Positions 57,408 to 64,000 of a stretch of DNA of 64,000 nt are shown one piece after another. Below the pieces are notes generated by a model that did no database searches, had not been told where the DNA came from, and saw nothing but the letters and a program-made list of their open reading frames with translations. Each line of letters starts with the position of its first letter. Within the stretch, counting starts at the first letter, position 1. Position numbers and translations under genes: made by a program. This DNA comes from an uncultured Selenomonadaceae bacterium (GTDB lineage: Bacteria > Bacillota > Negativicutes > Selenomonadales > Selenomonadaceae). Location of the stretch: assembly GCA_905234235.1 (NCBI GenBank), contig CAJOHN010000005.1, positions 1 to 64,000 on the forward strand, read 5' to 3'.

Positions 57408-58268
57408 TCAACTCCTTTTAACCACGTCGCCTTTCTTGATGTCGTTCAAAAGCCCTTCTTCCCGACAAACAGCGTAATCTTGATGAACTTCGACGACTTT
57501 AACCTTGCCGACGTTGTTTTGTTTCATGTCGACAATTTTGCCGTTCACGATTATCGGGTCGGTCTCGCGGGCAACAATAAAAATTTCTCCGAGCCGAACG
57601 CCCGCCTCCGCGCCGCAATCAATGTAAATATCAGAGCCGTAAATCTCGGCGATTCGAGCGCGCAATGGATTAAGGCTGTCGAGTTCGCTAAGAAAATTAT
57701 CCGCCGCCGCCTTGCAAGCATTATTGAAAGCGGCATTCACGCTTGAGCCGCTCTTAATTCCTTCAACCGTCTTAGCGATAATAATCTCGCCCGTCGTGTT
57801 ATCGACAAATCGGAACTCTAGCGCGATTTTGCCTTTGAATTTGTGAACGTAACTTCCCGCCATGTCCCCGATGCCTTCAAGCCCCAAAATACTCGTGAGT
57901 TGCGACACCGCACTTGACGTAGGATTTTTTTCGATAACCGCCATTGTAACTTTGCCAAGCATTGAATAATCCGCGCCGCTTAACTTGCCCAATTCGACGG
58001 CTTTATCGGAACTGACGGCGATATTCTGAAGCCCTTGCTCCTTTAGCACCGCGCCGAGTTGCGCACGTTCGACGACTGTATAAATTCCGCTTGAATGAAT
58101 CGCTACGATTAATTGCTCCGTCATAATTTCGGCGACTTTTTCCTCGTCGTAGCCCGAAATATTTTCCAGCGGCATTACCGCAACTATTTTTTTCGACGCC
58201 TCACAAAAATTCATCGAACAAATAATTAACGTCGCTATCATCGCGGCTAAAATTTTTTTCATAAACAT
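57408..58268 (-). CDS. CsgG/FlgT-M-like exported protein
   Basis: The 286-residue protein has a signal peptide and a CsgG/HfaB-type core: IVAVMPLENISGYDEEKVAEIMTEQL, VVERAQLGAVLKEQGLQ, LGKLSGADYSMLGKVT, FRFVDNTTGEII. A C-terminal FlgT-C-like barrel follows (CGAEAGVRLGEIFIVAR; VGKVKVVEVHQDYAVC). No lipobox Cys is placed for lipid anchoring as in CsgG. With the gene downstream it covers all three FlgT domains in two proteins. RBS GGGAGGGG. Confidence 0.7.
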   Translation of the reverse strand: MFMKKILAAMIATLIICSMNFCEASKKIVAVMPLENISGYDEEKVAEIMTEQLIVAIHSSGIYTVVERAQLGAVLKEQGLQNIAVSSDKAVELGKLSGADYSMLGKVTMAVIEKNPTSSAVSQLTSILGLEGIGDMAGSYVHKFKGKIALEFRFVDNTTGEIIIAKTVEGIKSGSSVNAAFNNACKAAADNFLSELDSLNPLRARIAEIYGSDIYIDCGAEAGVRLGEIFIVARETDPIIVNGKIVDMKQNNVGKVKVVEVHQDYAVCREEGLLNDIKKGDVVKRS

Positions 58269-58295
58269 GGCGAACCCCTCCCAACTTTTTTCTAG

Positions 58296-58324
58296 AATAT
58301 ATCAGCTGGAAATTAAAATCTCAA
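58296..58324 (-). promoter_or_regulatory. Promoter of the CsgG/FlgT-like pair
   Basis: On the minus strand TTGAGA (58324-58319), 17-nt spacer ending TGA, TATATT (58301-58296). Confidence 0.55.
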
Positions 58325-58365
58325 TAAAAATTTTCCAAGCCCTACTATCAAACCTGAAATAAACA

Positions 58366-58374
58366 TGATATAAT
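58366..58374 (+). promoter_or_regulatory. Extended -10 promoter of the 63-residue gene
   Basis: TGATATAAT (58366-58374), an extended -10 with consensus TATAAT; the -35 region is poor. Confidence 0.45.
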
Positions 58375-58401
58375 CTGCGTAAAAAAGGAGACGTGGACAT
58401 C

Positions 58402-58593
58402 ATGAACATTTTAAAGAAGGCGTTTGACAAAGTCGACGGATTAATTATCTTGGCGGCAGTATTTCTTTTCAGCAATTTTGATTATAATAACCTGTCGTTG
58501 CTCGATAAGATTTACAGCGCGTCGTTCACCTTGTGGGCGATTATGAAACTGATTAGGCTTTACATTGTCTATAAAAACGAGCGGAGAGGATGA
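58402..58593 (+). CDS. Small two-helix membrane protein
   Basis: The 63-residue protein has two hydrophobic segments (LIILAAVFLFS; FTLWAIMKLIRLYIVY) joined by a polar loop and ends KNERRG. It is not recognised. ATG 58402 follows AAGGAGA; the nearer GTG 58393 is too close to the RBS. It precedes the ComEC-like lipoprotein by 4 nt. Confidence 0.6.
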   Translation: MNILKKAFDKVDGLIILAAVFLFSNFDYNNLSLLDKIYSASFTLWAIMKLIRLYIVYKNERRG

Positions 58594-58597
58594 TTCA

Positions 58598-59641
58598 ATG
58601 AAGAAAATTTTTTTAGCAGTACTGTTGCTGGCGACGTTCCTAATCGGAGGTTGCGGCGGACAATCTAAGGAGGAGCCACAAGCCGAAGTCAAGGAAGAAA
58701 CTCAAGCGGAAGCGGCTCCCGCGCAGGACGTTAAAGGCAATTTAAAAATTTCCATGCTGAATGTCGGGCAGGGCGACGCGATTTTAATTCAAACCGGCAA
58801 GCAAACAATTCTTATCGACACCTCTGATACCGACGAACGCGACCTTTTAGTCAAGGAACTGGAAAAACTTTCCGTCACGAAGATTGACAAACTTATTTTG
58901 ACGCACCCCCACGCAGATCATATCGGTAGCGCGAAGGCTTTAATCAACCCCAGTAAAAAGGAACTCGGCGCGAATCCTTACCTTGAAAAAATTTCTGTCG
59001 CCGAAGTTTACGACAACGGCATTGCGTCAAATTCCCCGCTGTATAAAAGTTATCTGAAGGCTATCGACGCTAAAAAAATTACTCATCAAAGCTTGAAGGC
59101 GGGCGATACTCTTGACTTCGGCGGCGGCGTTAAATTCAATGTCCTCTACCCGACAACTGAACTCGTCGAAGCTGTCAATAACGGCGGCTGGAAGTCCGAC
59201 CCCAATAACGAATCCGTCGTCGGCAAACTCACTTACAAAAAATTTTCCATGATGTTCACCGGCGACGCGGAAAAAGATGTCGAGGCGTCCCTCTTAACAA
59301 ATAATAAGACTAAAGCTCTAAAATGCGACGTGTTGAAGAGCGGGCATCACGGCAGTTACACGGCGTCTACAAAAGATTTTATCGCGGCGGTTAATCCCAG
59401 TGTCGTCCTAATCAGCGCAGGTCCCGTCGAGGAACGTCGCAATACTTACGGGCACCCGCACCTTGAACCGCTTGAAAATTATTTGGCGGCGGGCATTGAC
59501 AAGAAAAATATTTACTGCACGCGTTGGAACGGCACAATCACGATAATCAGCGACGGCAAAGATTTTTCCGTTCAGCCTGAGCAAAAGGAGGATTGGTTAG
59601 ACAAATGGATAACGAAGAAGCACAAAGACAAAAAGAAATAA
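58598..59641 (+). CDS. ComEC-like metallo-beta-lactamase-fold lipoprotein
   Basis: The 347-residue protein has a lipoprotein signal (LIGGC), a charged spacer and the MBL fold seen at the C terminus of ComEC: ISMLNVGQGDAILIQTGKQTILIDT, the Zn motif HPHADHIG, MMFTGDAEKDVE and KSGHHGSYTAST. It lacks the ComEC membrane channel, so it is a free periplasmic or surface hydrolase. It is followed by DUF3006 (36-nt overlap), a frequent partner. Start ATG 58598 behind GAGGATG. Confidence 0.85.
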   Translation: MKKIFLAVLLLATFLIGGCGGQSKEEPQAEVKEETQAEAAPAQDVKGNLKISMLNVGQGDAILIQTGKQTILIDTSDTDERDLLVKELEKLSVTKIDKLILTHPHADHIGSAKALINPSKKELGANPYLEKISVAEVYDNGIASNSPLYKSYLKAIDAKKITHQSLKAGDTLDFGGGVKFNVLYPTTELVEAVNNGGWKSDPNNESVVGKLTYKKFSMMFTGDAEKDVEASLLTNNKTKALKCDVLKSGHHGSYTASTKDFIAAVNPSVVLISAGPVEERRNTYGHPHLEPLENYLAAGIDKKNIYCTRWNGTITIISDGKDFSVQPEQKEDWLDKWITKKHKDKKK

Positions 59642-59817
59642 CAGCTTACCTTGACAGAATCGAGGAATTGGAAGACGGCTCGGCGACGGCGGTTTTCTTA
59701 TTCGAGGAGGAAGAAGACGAGTTCCGCGAATTCGTTTTGCCCGCTGATTTCCTACCCGAAGACGCTAACGAGGGCGACTACCTTACGATTAAAATTGAAA
59801 TCAGAAACGAGGAATGA
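59605..59817 (+). CDS. DUF3006 small protein
   Basis: The 70-residue acidic protein shows the DUF3006 (PF11213) pattern: ITAYLDRIEELEDGSATAVFLFEEEE, FVLPADFLPEDANEGDYLTIKIE. The family is usually encoded beside ComEC-like MBL lipoproteins, as here; function unknown. ATG 59605 after AAGGAGG. Confidence 0.85.
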   Translation: MDNEEAQRQKEITAYLDRIEELEDGSATAVFLFEEEEDEFREFVLPADFLPEDANEGDYLTIKIEIRNEE

Positions 59818-59826
59818 GGAATTAAG

Positions 59827-60876
59827 TTGCTGAAAAAATTTTTAACGTGTTTCAGTCTGTTGCTTATTCTAATCTGCGCGGAGACGGCTCAAGCTAAATC
59901 TGTCGAACTCACGGAGATAACTGCCTTCGACCTCGATAACGAAACCGTGCGGATTGAAATTTCCTACAAAGGCGGGCAACTCTACGTTGACGACGTTTCA
60001 ACCGAATTACGCGACAGGCTCCTTTACATCAACATTGAAAATACTTCGGCGGGCAGAATAAGCCGCATTTCCGGCACGCAAATTCAACCCGACGCAAAAG
60101 ATTTAATCGAAAAAATTATCGCCAACGAAACTAAGATAAACCACACGCGAGTTCAAATCCATTTGCGTTCGGCGATTGATGACGGCGTTAAAGTTTATCT
60201 GGAGCCCGCCAATCGTTCCGAAAAAAAAGACGCCCGCATTGTCATCGACGTGAAAAAAATTTTCATTCAAGAGAATGTTTGGACGCAGGAAATTTATGAC
60301 GTTGGCGGGAAGATTATCGTGCTAGACCCCGGACACGGCGGTTCAGATACGGGCGCAGTCGGTCCGACGGGCGTCACGGAGAAAGCTGTTTCGCTGGCAG
60401 TTTCACTGAAAGCGCAGAGACTTTTGACGGATTCGGGCTACCAAGTTGTTATGACGCGCACGACCGATATTGACGTTGCCGCGCCGGGCGTCCCCGATTC
60501 TACAGAACTTCAAGCGCGTGTCGATAAGGCTCCGTCGAACGCCGCCCTGTTTATCAGCGTCCATTGCAACGCCTTCAACGCCTCTGCAAACGGCATGGAA
60601 ACTTTCCACGCACCAACCGCCGTCAAAGGCGCACGCCTCGCCCGTCTCCTTAACGAAGAACTCGCCAGACTCGGCGGCTTGAATAATCGCGGCGTCAAGG
60701 CGGCAAGATTTTACGTCATGACCCATTCGCAATGCCCCGCGTCGCTTATCGAACTCGGCTTTATCACCAACCCTCGCGAAGAAAAATTATTGGCAAGCAA
60801 TGACTATCAGCAGAAGCTTGCGCAAGCAATCACAAACGCCGTTAATCGCTATTTCAATCAAGGAGGATCTGATTAA
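59827..60876 (+). CDS. N-acetylmuramoyl-L-alanine amidase (AMIN + Amidase_3)
   Basis: The 349-residue exported protein has a signal peptide ending TAQA, an AMIN domain (about residues 25-140) and an Amidase_3 catalytic domain with VLDPGHGGSDTGAVG, the Zn ligands His/Glu/His (SLAVSLKAQ context; SVHCNAF) and the closing LIELGFITNPREEKLL. It cleaves the amide between MurNAc and L-Ala during cell separation. TTG start 59827. Confidence 0.92.
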   Translation: MLKKFLTCFSLLLILICAETAQAKSVELTEITAFDLDNETVRIEISYKGGQLYVDDVSTELRDRLLYINIENTSAGRISRISGTQIQPDAKDLIEKIIANETKINHTRVQIHLRSAIDDGVKVYLEPANRSEKKDARIVIDVKKIFIQENVWTQEIYDVGGKIIVLDPGHGGSDTGAVGPTGVTEKAVSLAVSLKAQRLLTDSGYQVVMTRTTDIDVAAPGVPDSTELQARVDKAPSNAALFISVHCNAFNASANGMETFHAPTAVKGARLARLLNEELARLGGLNNRGVKAARFYVMTHSQCPASLIELGFITNPREEKLLASNDYQQKLAQAITNAVNRYFNQGGSD

Positions 60877-60878
60877 TC

Positions 60879-61523
60879 GTGAAGAAAATTTTAGTGCCGG
60901 CAATGCTCGCGCTGCTTTTGTTTACTGCGGGTTGCGATAAAACGCCGCCGGAAGAACTACCCGCCCCGCCGCCAACTAAACCCGTTCAAAAAACTCCGGA
61001 AGTTAAACCCGATAATCCGCCCGAAGTCAAACCGGAGGCTCCCGCGTCTACGCCCGAACCTTCAACTAAACCAGCCGAGAAAAAACCTGTCGCTAACGAA
61101 AAAAAGGAACAGTCTATGAACGTCAAAGTTTACTATCCCGACGATTCGGGAATGCGGCTCGTTGAAGTTGAACGCGAGATTATCGTTGACGAATCTACAG
61201 ATAAATATACCGCCGCCCTCGAAACTCTCATGGACGACCCCGACGAAGAAAACTTGACGAAAATTTTCCCGAAGAATGCTGAAATCAGAGGCGTCACAGT
61301 AAAAGACGGATTGGCGACGGTTGATTTTGACGGTAATATTTCCAAAGGATTTGTCGGCGGCTCGACGGGCGAGGAATTTTTAATCGGCTCAATTGTCGAT
61401 ACGCTTACCAATTTCCCAGAAGTTAAGCGCGTGAAATTTTTAGTCGACGGCAAAGAGATTGAAACTCTCTCCGGTCACATGGACTTAAGCACGCCGCTTG
61501 AACGTATGAACTTAACTGAATAA
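60879..61523 (+). CDS. GerMN-domain lipoprotein
   Basis: The 214-residue lipoprotein has a lipobox (LFTAGC), a long proline/lysine-rich spacer to about residue 75, and a GerMN domain (VKVYYPDDSGMRLVEVER; IFPKNAEIRGVTVKDGLATVDFD; EEFLIGSIVDTLTNFPEVKRVKFLVDG). GerMN proteins occur with wall amidases in Firmicutes. GTG start 60879 with AAGGAGG, two bases after the amidase stop. Confidence 0.88.
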   Translation: MKKILVPAMLALLLFTAGCDKTPPEELPAPPPTKPVQKTPEVKPDNPPEVKPEAPASTPEPSTKPAEKKPVANEKKEQSMNVKVYYPDDSGMRLVEVEREIIVDESTDKYTAALETLMDDPDEENLTKIFPKNAEIRGVTVKDGLATVDFDGNISKGFVGGSTGEEFLIGSIVDTLTNFPEVKRVKFLVDGKEIETLSGHMDLSTPLERMNLTE

Positions 61524-61532
61524 AATTTTAAA

Positions 61533-61559
61533 GGGCTCGCTGCGGCGGGTCTTTTTTTA
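61533..61559. terminator. Terminator between convergent genes
   Basis: GGCTCGC (61534-61540) pairs with GCGGGTC (61545-61551, two G-U) and is followed by T7. Confidence 0.65.
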
Positions 61560-62681
61560 TCTGCCGAACGTCGCCGCAACTTTAACGAGTTCCGCAGGAA
61601 TTTTAATGTGTTGCGGACAGACTTTGACGCACGCGCCGCATTTTACGCACTTGCCGGCAGATTGTTTGCCGTGCATTTCGACGAGCCACTTATATTGATT
61701 TTCGGCAAAGGATTTGTTTTTGTAGAGCGTAAAAACATTGTGCGCGGTGAACGAGCCGGAAATCCCGATATTCTGCGGACAAACTTTCGCGCAGTAATTA
61801 CAAGTGGTGCAGGGGATAATCGGAATGCCCGCCAAAACTTTTCTAGCCTCTTCAACCGTCGCCCGTTCGGATTTATCAAGCCGTTTGAAATTTTCCATGT
61901 AGGCGACGTTGTCTTGCATTTGTTCAAGCGTCGACATGCCCGATAAAACCGTTATAACTCCGTCGAGGCTCGCGGCAAATCTAATCGCCCACGACGCCAG
62001 CGACACGTCAGAATTTGCGGCTTTGAAGACGGCGGCAACTTCGTCGGGCGGATTCGCTAACATACCGCCCTTAATCGGCTCCATGATGACAATCGGCTTG
62101 CCATGCTTGCGAGCGACTTCATAACAACCGCGCGATTGAATGGCAGGATTTTCCCAGTCAGCGTAATTTATTTGGAGCTGAACAAATTCTGCTTCAGGGT
62201 GCGCCGTTAAAATTTCGTCGAGTTCAGCGGGCGTCGAGTGGAATGAAAAGCCTACGTGTTTAATTTTGCCCTCGCGTTTTTTCTCCGCGACGAAGTCCCA
62301 CATCTTAAAGCGTTCAAAAAATTCCGTACGCGTTTCGCCGAGATTGTGCAGGAGATAAAAATCAAAGTAGCCCGCGCCCGTTTGACGTAACGACGTTTCA
62401 AATTGTGCGATTGCGTCTTCGCGAGTCTTGCAATTAATCCACGCCGCATTTTTTGTTGCCAACTGAAATTTTTCACGCGGATAACGCTCGACTAACGCCT
62501 GCCGGATTGCGTCCTCACTGCCGGGATATGCCCACGCCGTGTCAAAATACGTGAAGCCCTTCGACAGGAATAAATCGACCATCTGTTTGACTTGCTCAAG
62601 GTCAATGGTCTCGTCGTTGAGTCGCGGCAACCTCATCAGCCCGAAGCCCAACTTTTTAATTTCTTCGCCGAGATAAGCCAT
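61557..62681 (-). CDS. Aldo/keto reductase with C-terminal 2x[4Fe-4S] domain
   Basis: The 374-residue protein has an AKR TIM barrel (KKLGFGLMRLP; YFDTAWAYPGSEDAIRQAL; LHNLGETRTEFFERF) and a ferredoxin-like tail with CTTCNYCAKVCP and CVKCGACVKVCP. Such enzymes of anaerobes couple Fe-S clusters to reduction of unknown carbonyls. Start ATG 62681 after GGGAGAT. Confidence 0.9.
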   Translation of the reverse strand: MAYLGEEIKKLGFGLMRLPRLNDETIDLEQVKQMVDLFLSKGFTYFDTAWAYPGSEDAIRQALVERYPREKFQLATKNAAWINCKTREDAIAQFETSLRQTGAGYFDFYLLHNLGETRTEFFERFKMWDFVAEKKREGKIKHVGFSFHSTPAELDEILTAHPEAEFVQLQINYADWENPAIQSRGCYEVARKHGKPIVIMEPIKGGMLANPPDEVAAVFKAANSDVSLASWAIRFAASLDGVITVLSGMSTLEQMQDNVAYMENFKRLDKSERATVEEARKVLAGIPIIPCTTCNYCAKVCPQNIGISGSFTAHNVFTLYKNKSFAENQYKWLVEMHGKQSAGKCVKCGACVKVCPQHIKIPAELVKVAATFGR

Positions 62682-62735
62682 GTTAAAATCTCCCAAAAAA
62701 AATTTTACACACACGCTGATTTTATCATTTGAAGT

Positions 62736-63104
62736 TTACTTTTGGTCAAGGTCGGGACGCAAATTTTTCGCGCCGCCCAAGTACACGTGATGAATTTTAT
62801 TTTGCTCCTTATCGGTTTCCGCCAAGACTAAAACGCGAACGCAACGCGCCAAAGAATCCTCAACTGCAGGCTCTCGCGTGTCGAACAGCGGCACTAATCT
62901 CAAGGCGGGCAGTTGTCTTATGGCGGAGCTCGGAAAGGCGGCTGTTAAATCTTCCGTCGTCGAAAAGATTATCGCGCCGATATTTTCTGCTCTCAATTCG
63001 TTCAGCGATAAAATTTTAGTGACGAGATGCCGCGCAGATTGCCAAATTTTTTCCTTTGAATTTTCGTCGACCGTAACCGCGCCCCGAATCCCGCGCATTG
63101 CCAT
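62736..63104 (-). CDS. aroH: Chorismate mutase AroH
   Basis: The 122-residue AroH-type enzyme has MRGIRGAVTVDENSKEKIWQSARHLV and the C-terminal RCVRVLVLAETDKEQNKIHHVYLGGAKNLRPDL, the Firmicutes trimeric fold. It rearranges chorismate to prephenate. Start ATG 63104; AAGGAG lies 8 nt upstream. Confidence 0.93.
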   Translation of the reverse strand: MAMRGIRGAVTVDENSKEKIWQSARHLVTKILSLNELRAENIGAIIFSTTEDLTAAFPSSAIRQLPALRLVPLFDTREPAVEDSLARCVRVLVLAETDKEQNKIHHVYLGGAKNLRPDLDQK

Positions 63105-63116
63105 TGAAACCACTCC

Positions 63117-64000
63117 TTAAATCTTGTACTTCTCTTTTATCTGCAACTTGACAGTCTCATTCGCCAAAAAGTCGTCGTAGCTCGAAATTCTATCAACCGT
63201 ACCTTGCGGCGTGATGTCGATTATTCGATTGGCGATGGCGCGGATAAATTCTCTGTCCTCGTCGACAAAAATAATCGTGCCGGGAAATTCAGCCAAACTT
63301 TTCTCCAAAGCCTCAATCGTCGGCAAGTCGAGGTTGGCAGTCGGATTGTCAAGCAATAAAAAATTCGCCGTGCCGTCCGCTAACTTTTCAAACTCAGCCT
63401 TAGCCGCCGCGCCCGTGTATACTCTCGGCAAGTAAAAAATTTTCGCGCCGTCAGAAAATTCTAACCGCCCGCGTTGACAACCGCCCGTCGTGTCGTGATT
63501 CTGATAAGCCGTCGCCAAAGCCTTAAGCAATTTCGATTTGCTACGCTCGTTGCGCCCGACGAACGCTACCTTTTGCCCCTGCCGTATCGTGAAACTTACA
63601 TCTTTGAATAAAGGCTCGCCGTCGCGGTGTTTAAGTAAACTGTTCGCCTCAAGGACAGCCGGAACTGCGCCCGATGGCGTCGGCGGTAAAAGCTCCGCGC
63701 AATTAATTTTTATCGGCTCAATTTGTTCGTCGCCCAACTTAATCAATCGCGAACAAGTTTCCTTCAAAAAATATCTGTCGCTGCTGACGATGACGCTCGT
63801 TAAAGCTTCGTGTTCGTTTAGGAATTTTATCAGCCAATCGACGCCATCCGCGTCAAGATTTTTAGTCGGTTCGTCGAGGAGTAAAATTATATCGTTATCG
63901 CTGAGTCCGCGCAGTGCCCGCTTAAGTTTTTCAATCGCCGACATCTCCGCCATGCGCACTTCCGAAAAATCGGCGTAGACATTCCCGTTGACCGAATGAA
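63117..64000 (-). CDS. Degenerate ABC-F-type protein (partial, 5' end beyond window)
   Basis: The frame is open to the window edge. The first ATPase half keeps Walker B as IILLLDEPTKNLD but the preceding signature reads EVRMAEMSAIEKLKRAL, not LSGGE. The second half has a worn P-loop (GRNERSKSKLLKAL, lacking the usual G-x-G-K-S/T) and a Walker B of FLLLDNPTANLD with Asn replacing Glu. ABC-F proteins act on ribosomes; this one is unlikely to hydrolyse ATP at the second site. It lies 3 nt before aroH. Confidence 0.7.
   Translation of the reverse strand, partial: HSVNGNVYADFSEVRMAEMSAIEKLKRALRGLSDNDIILLLDEPTKNLDADGVDWLIKFLNEHEALTSVIVSSDRYFLKETCSRLIKLGDEQIEPIKINCAELLPPTPSGAVPAVLEANSLLKHRDGEPLFKDVSFTIRQGQKVAFVGRNERSKSKLLKALATAYQNHDTTGGCQRGRLEFSDGAKIFYLPRVYTGAAAKAEFEKLADGTANFLLLDNPTANLDLPTIEALEKSLAEFPGTIIFVDEDREFIRAIANRIIDITPQGTVDRISSYDDFLANETVKLQIKEKYKI

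Larger units (their letters stand above)
1714..63914. repeat. Dispersed iterated octamer CTGCGCGG / CCGCGCAG (at least 67 copies)
   Basis: Starts of CTGCGCGG: 1714, 1954, 2664, 5215, 6148, 7042, 8440, 8882, 9537, 10146, 11955, 12923, 14805, 16688, 16886, 25994, 26268, 26521, 28806, 29726, 29800, 31313, 32182, 34214, 34698, 34991, 40101, 41666, 42995, 45929, 50685, 52206, 53510, 54631, 55535, 56864, 59874. Starts of CCGCGCAG: 2348, 3413, 4199, 4413, 4815, 4836, 5438, 9255, 9664, 12121, 12333, 14562, 19535, 21648, 25626, 29311, 32014, 36722, 37277, 40452, 42146, 45239, 49690, 52435, 52819, 53300, 55827, 58719, 63030, 63907. The base before the octamer is mostly T or C; AATCTGCGCGG is the commonest extended form. 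Nearly all copies are inside genes, in either direction and several frames. Confidence 0.9.

Overview
The window looks like a stretch of chromosome from a motile, diderm Firmicute of the class Negativicutes (Selenomonas/Sporomusa-like; the genus cannot be fixed from sequence alone). The evidence is a Firmicutes-style gene set (TyrRS, BofA-like protein, AroH-type chorismate mutase, GerMN and LCP proteins) together with outer-membrane traits: P-ring and L-ring flagellar genes (flgI, flgH) and, at the left edge, the tail of a protein ending in Phe-Phe-Phe as beta-barrel porins do. No rRNA, CRISPR array, prophage or intact insertion sequence was seen.

Layout. 0-0.5 kb: porin tail and a compact type I toxin-antitoxin-like unit. 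0.5-2.3 kb: minCDE (minus strand). 2.4-10 kb: carboxyltransferase, a B12-binding radical SAM protein, an abnormal tRNA-Ser, a receiver-only response regulator, a small motility-associated protein behind a sigma-28-like site, HU, and an AlkD/SDR/glycosyltransferase operon. 10-18 kb (minus): phospholipid head-group genes pssA/psd, WecG-type transferase, glmS, a large radical SAM-DUF2344 protein and rodA. 18-24 kb (plus): a close-packed operon tyrS, NlpC/P60, yebC, ruvC, ruvA, DUF116, dnaB. 24-27.5 kb (minus): flgJ-flgI-flgH-flgA-flgG. 28-37.5 kb (minus): glycosyltransferase, two unknowns, purB-purC-purM-purN/IMP cyclohydrolase fusion, queD, queE, a 59-residue ORF and a flavodoxin. 38-45 kb: malic enzyme, tRNA-Arg with a decayed HNH gene, bioY-bioB, ispG, PTS EIICBA. 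45-47.6 kb: FkbH-like HAD gene with a C9 tract, and a Lys-Glu-Asp tRNA operon. 47.8-55 kb: serA, comEA, acetolactate decarboxylase, rbgA, a stand-alone sRNA, a CydC-like ABC protein, a cysteine-less MsrA homologue and an LCP protein. 55-64 kb: rplM-rpsI, BofA-like, FlgT/CsgG-like pair, ComEC-like lipoprotein with DUF3006, amidase, GerMN lipoprotein, ferredoxin-type aldo/keto reductase, aroH and part of a degenerate ABC-F protein.

The most striking observations are: (1) the octamer CTGCGCGG/CCGCGCAG, at least 67 times on both strands, about one per kb, the density of a DNA-uptake-type word, in a window that also has comEA; (2) a par/Fst-like convergent toxin/antisense RNA unit at 160-464 with 17 bp of antisense complementarity over the toxin start codon; (3) a tRNA-Ser(UGA) lacking half its variable arm and half its T stem; (4) a C9 tract whose contraction by one base fuses two neighbouring ORFs; (5) an orphan ~145-nt structured sRNA between rbgA and an ABC gene; and (6) a palindromic GGGGTCAGGG repeat family that also sits in-frame inside a coding gene.
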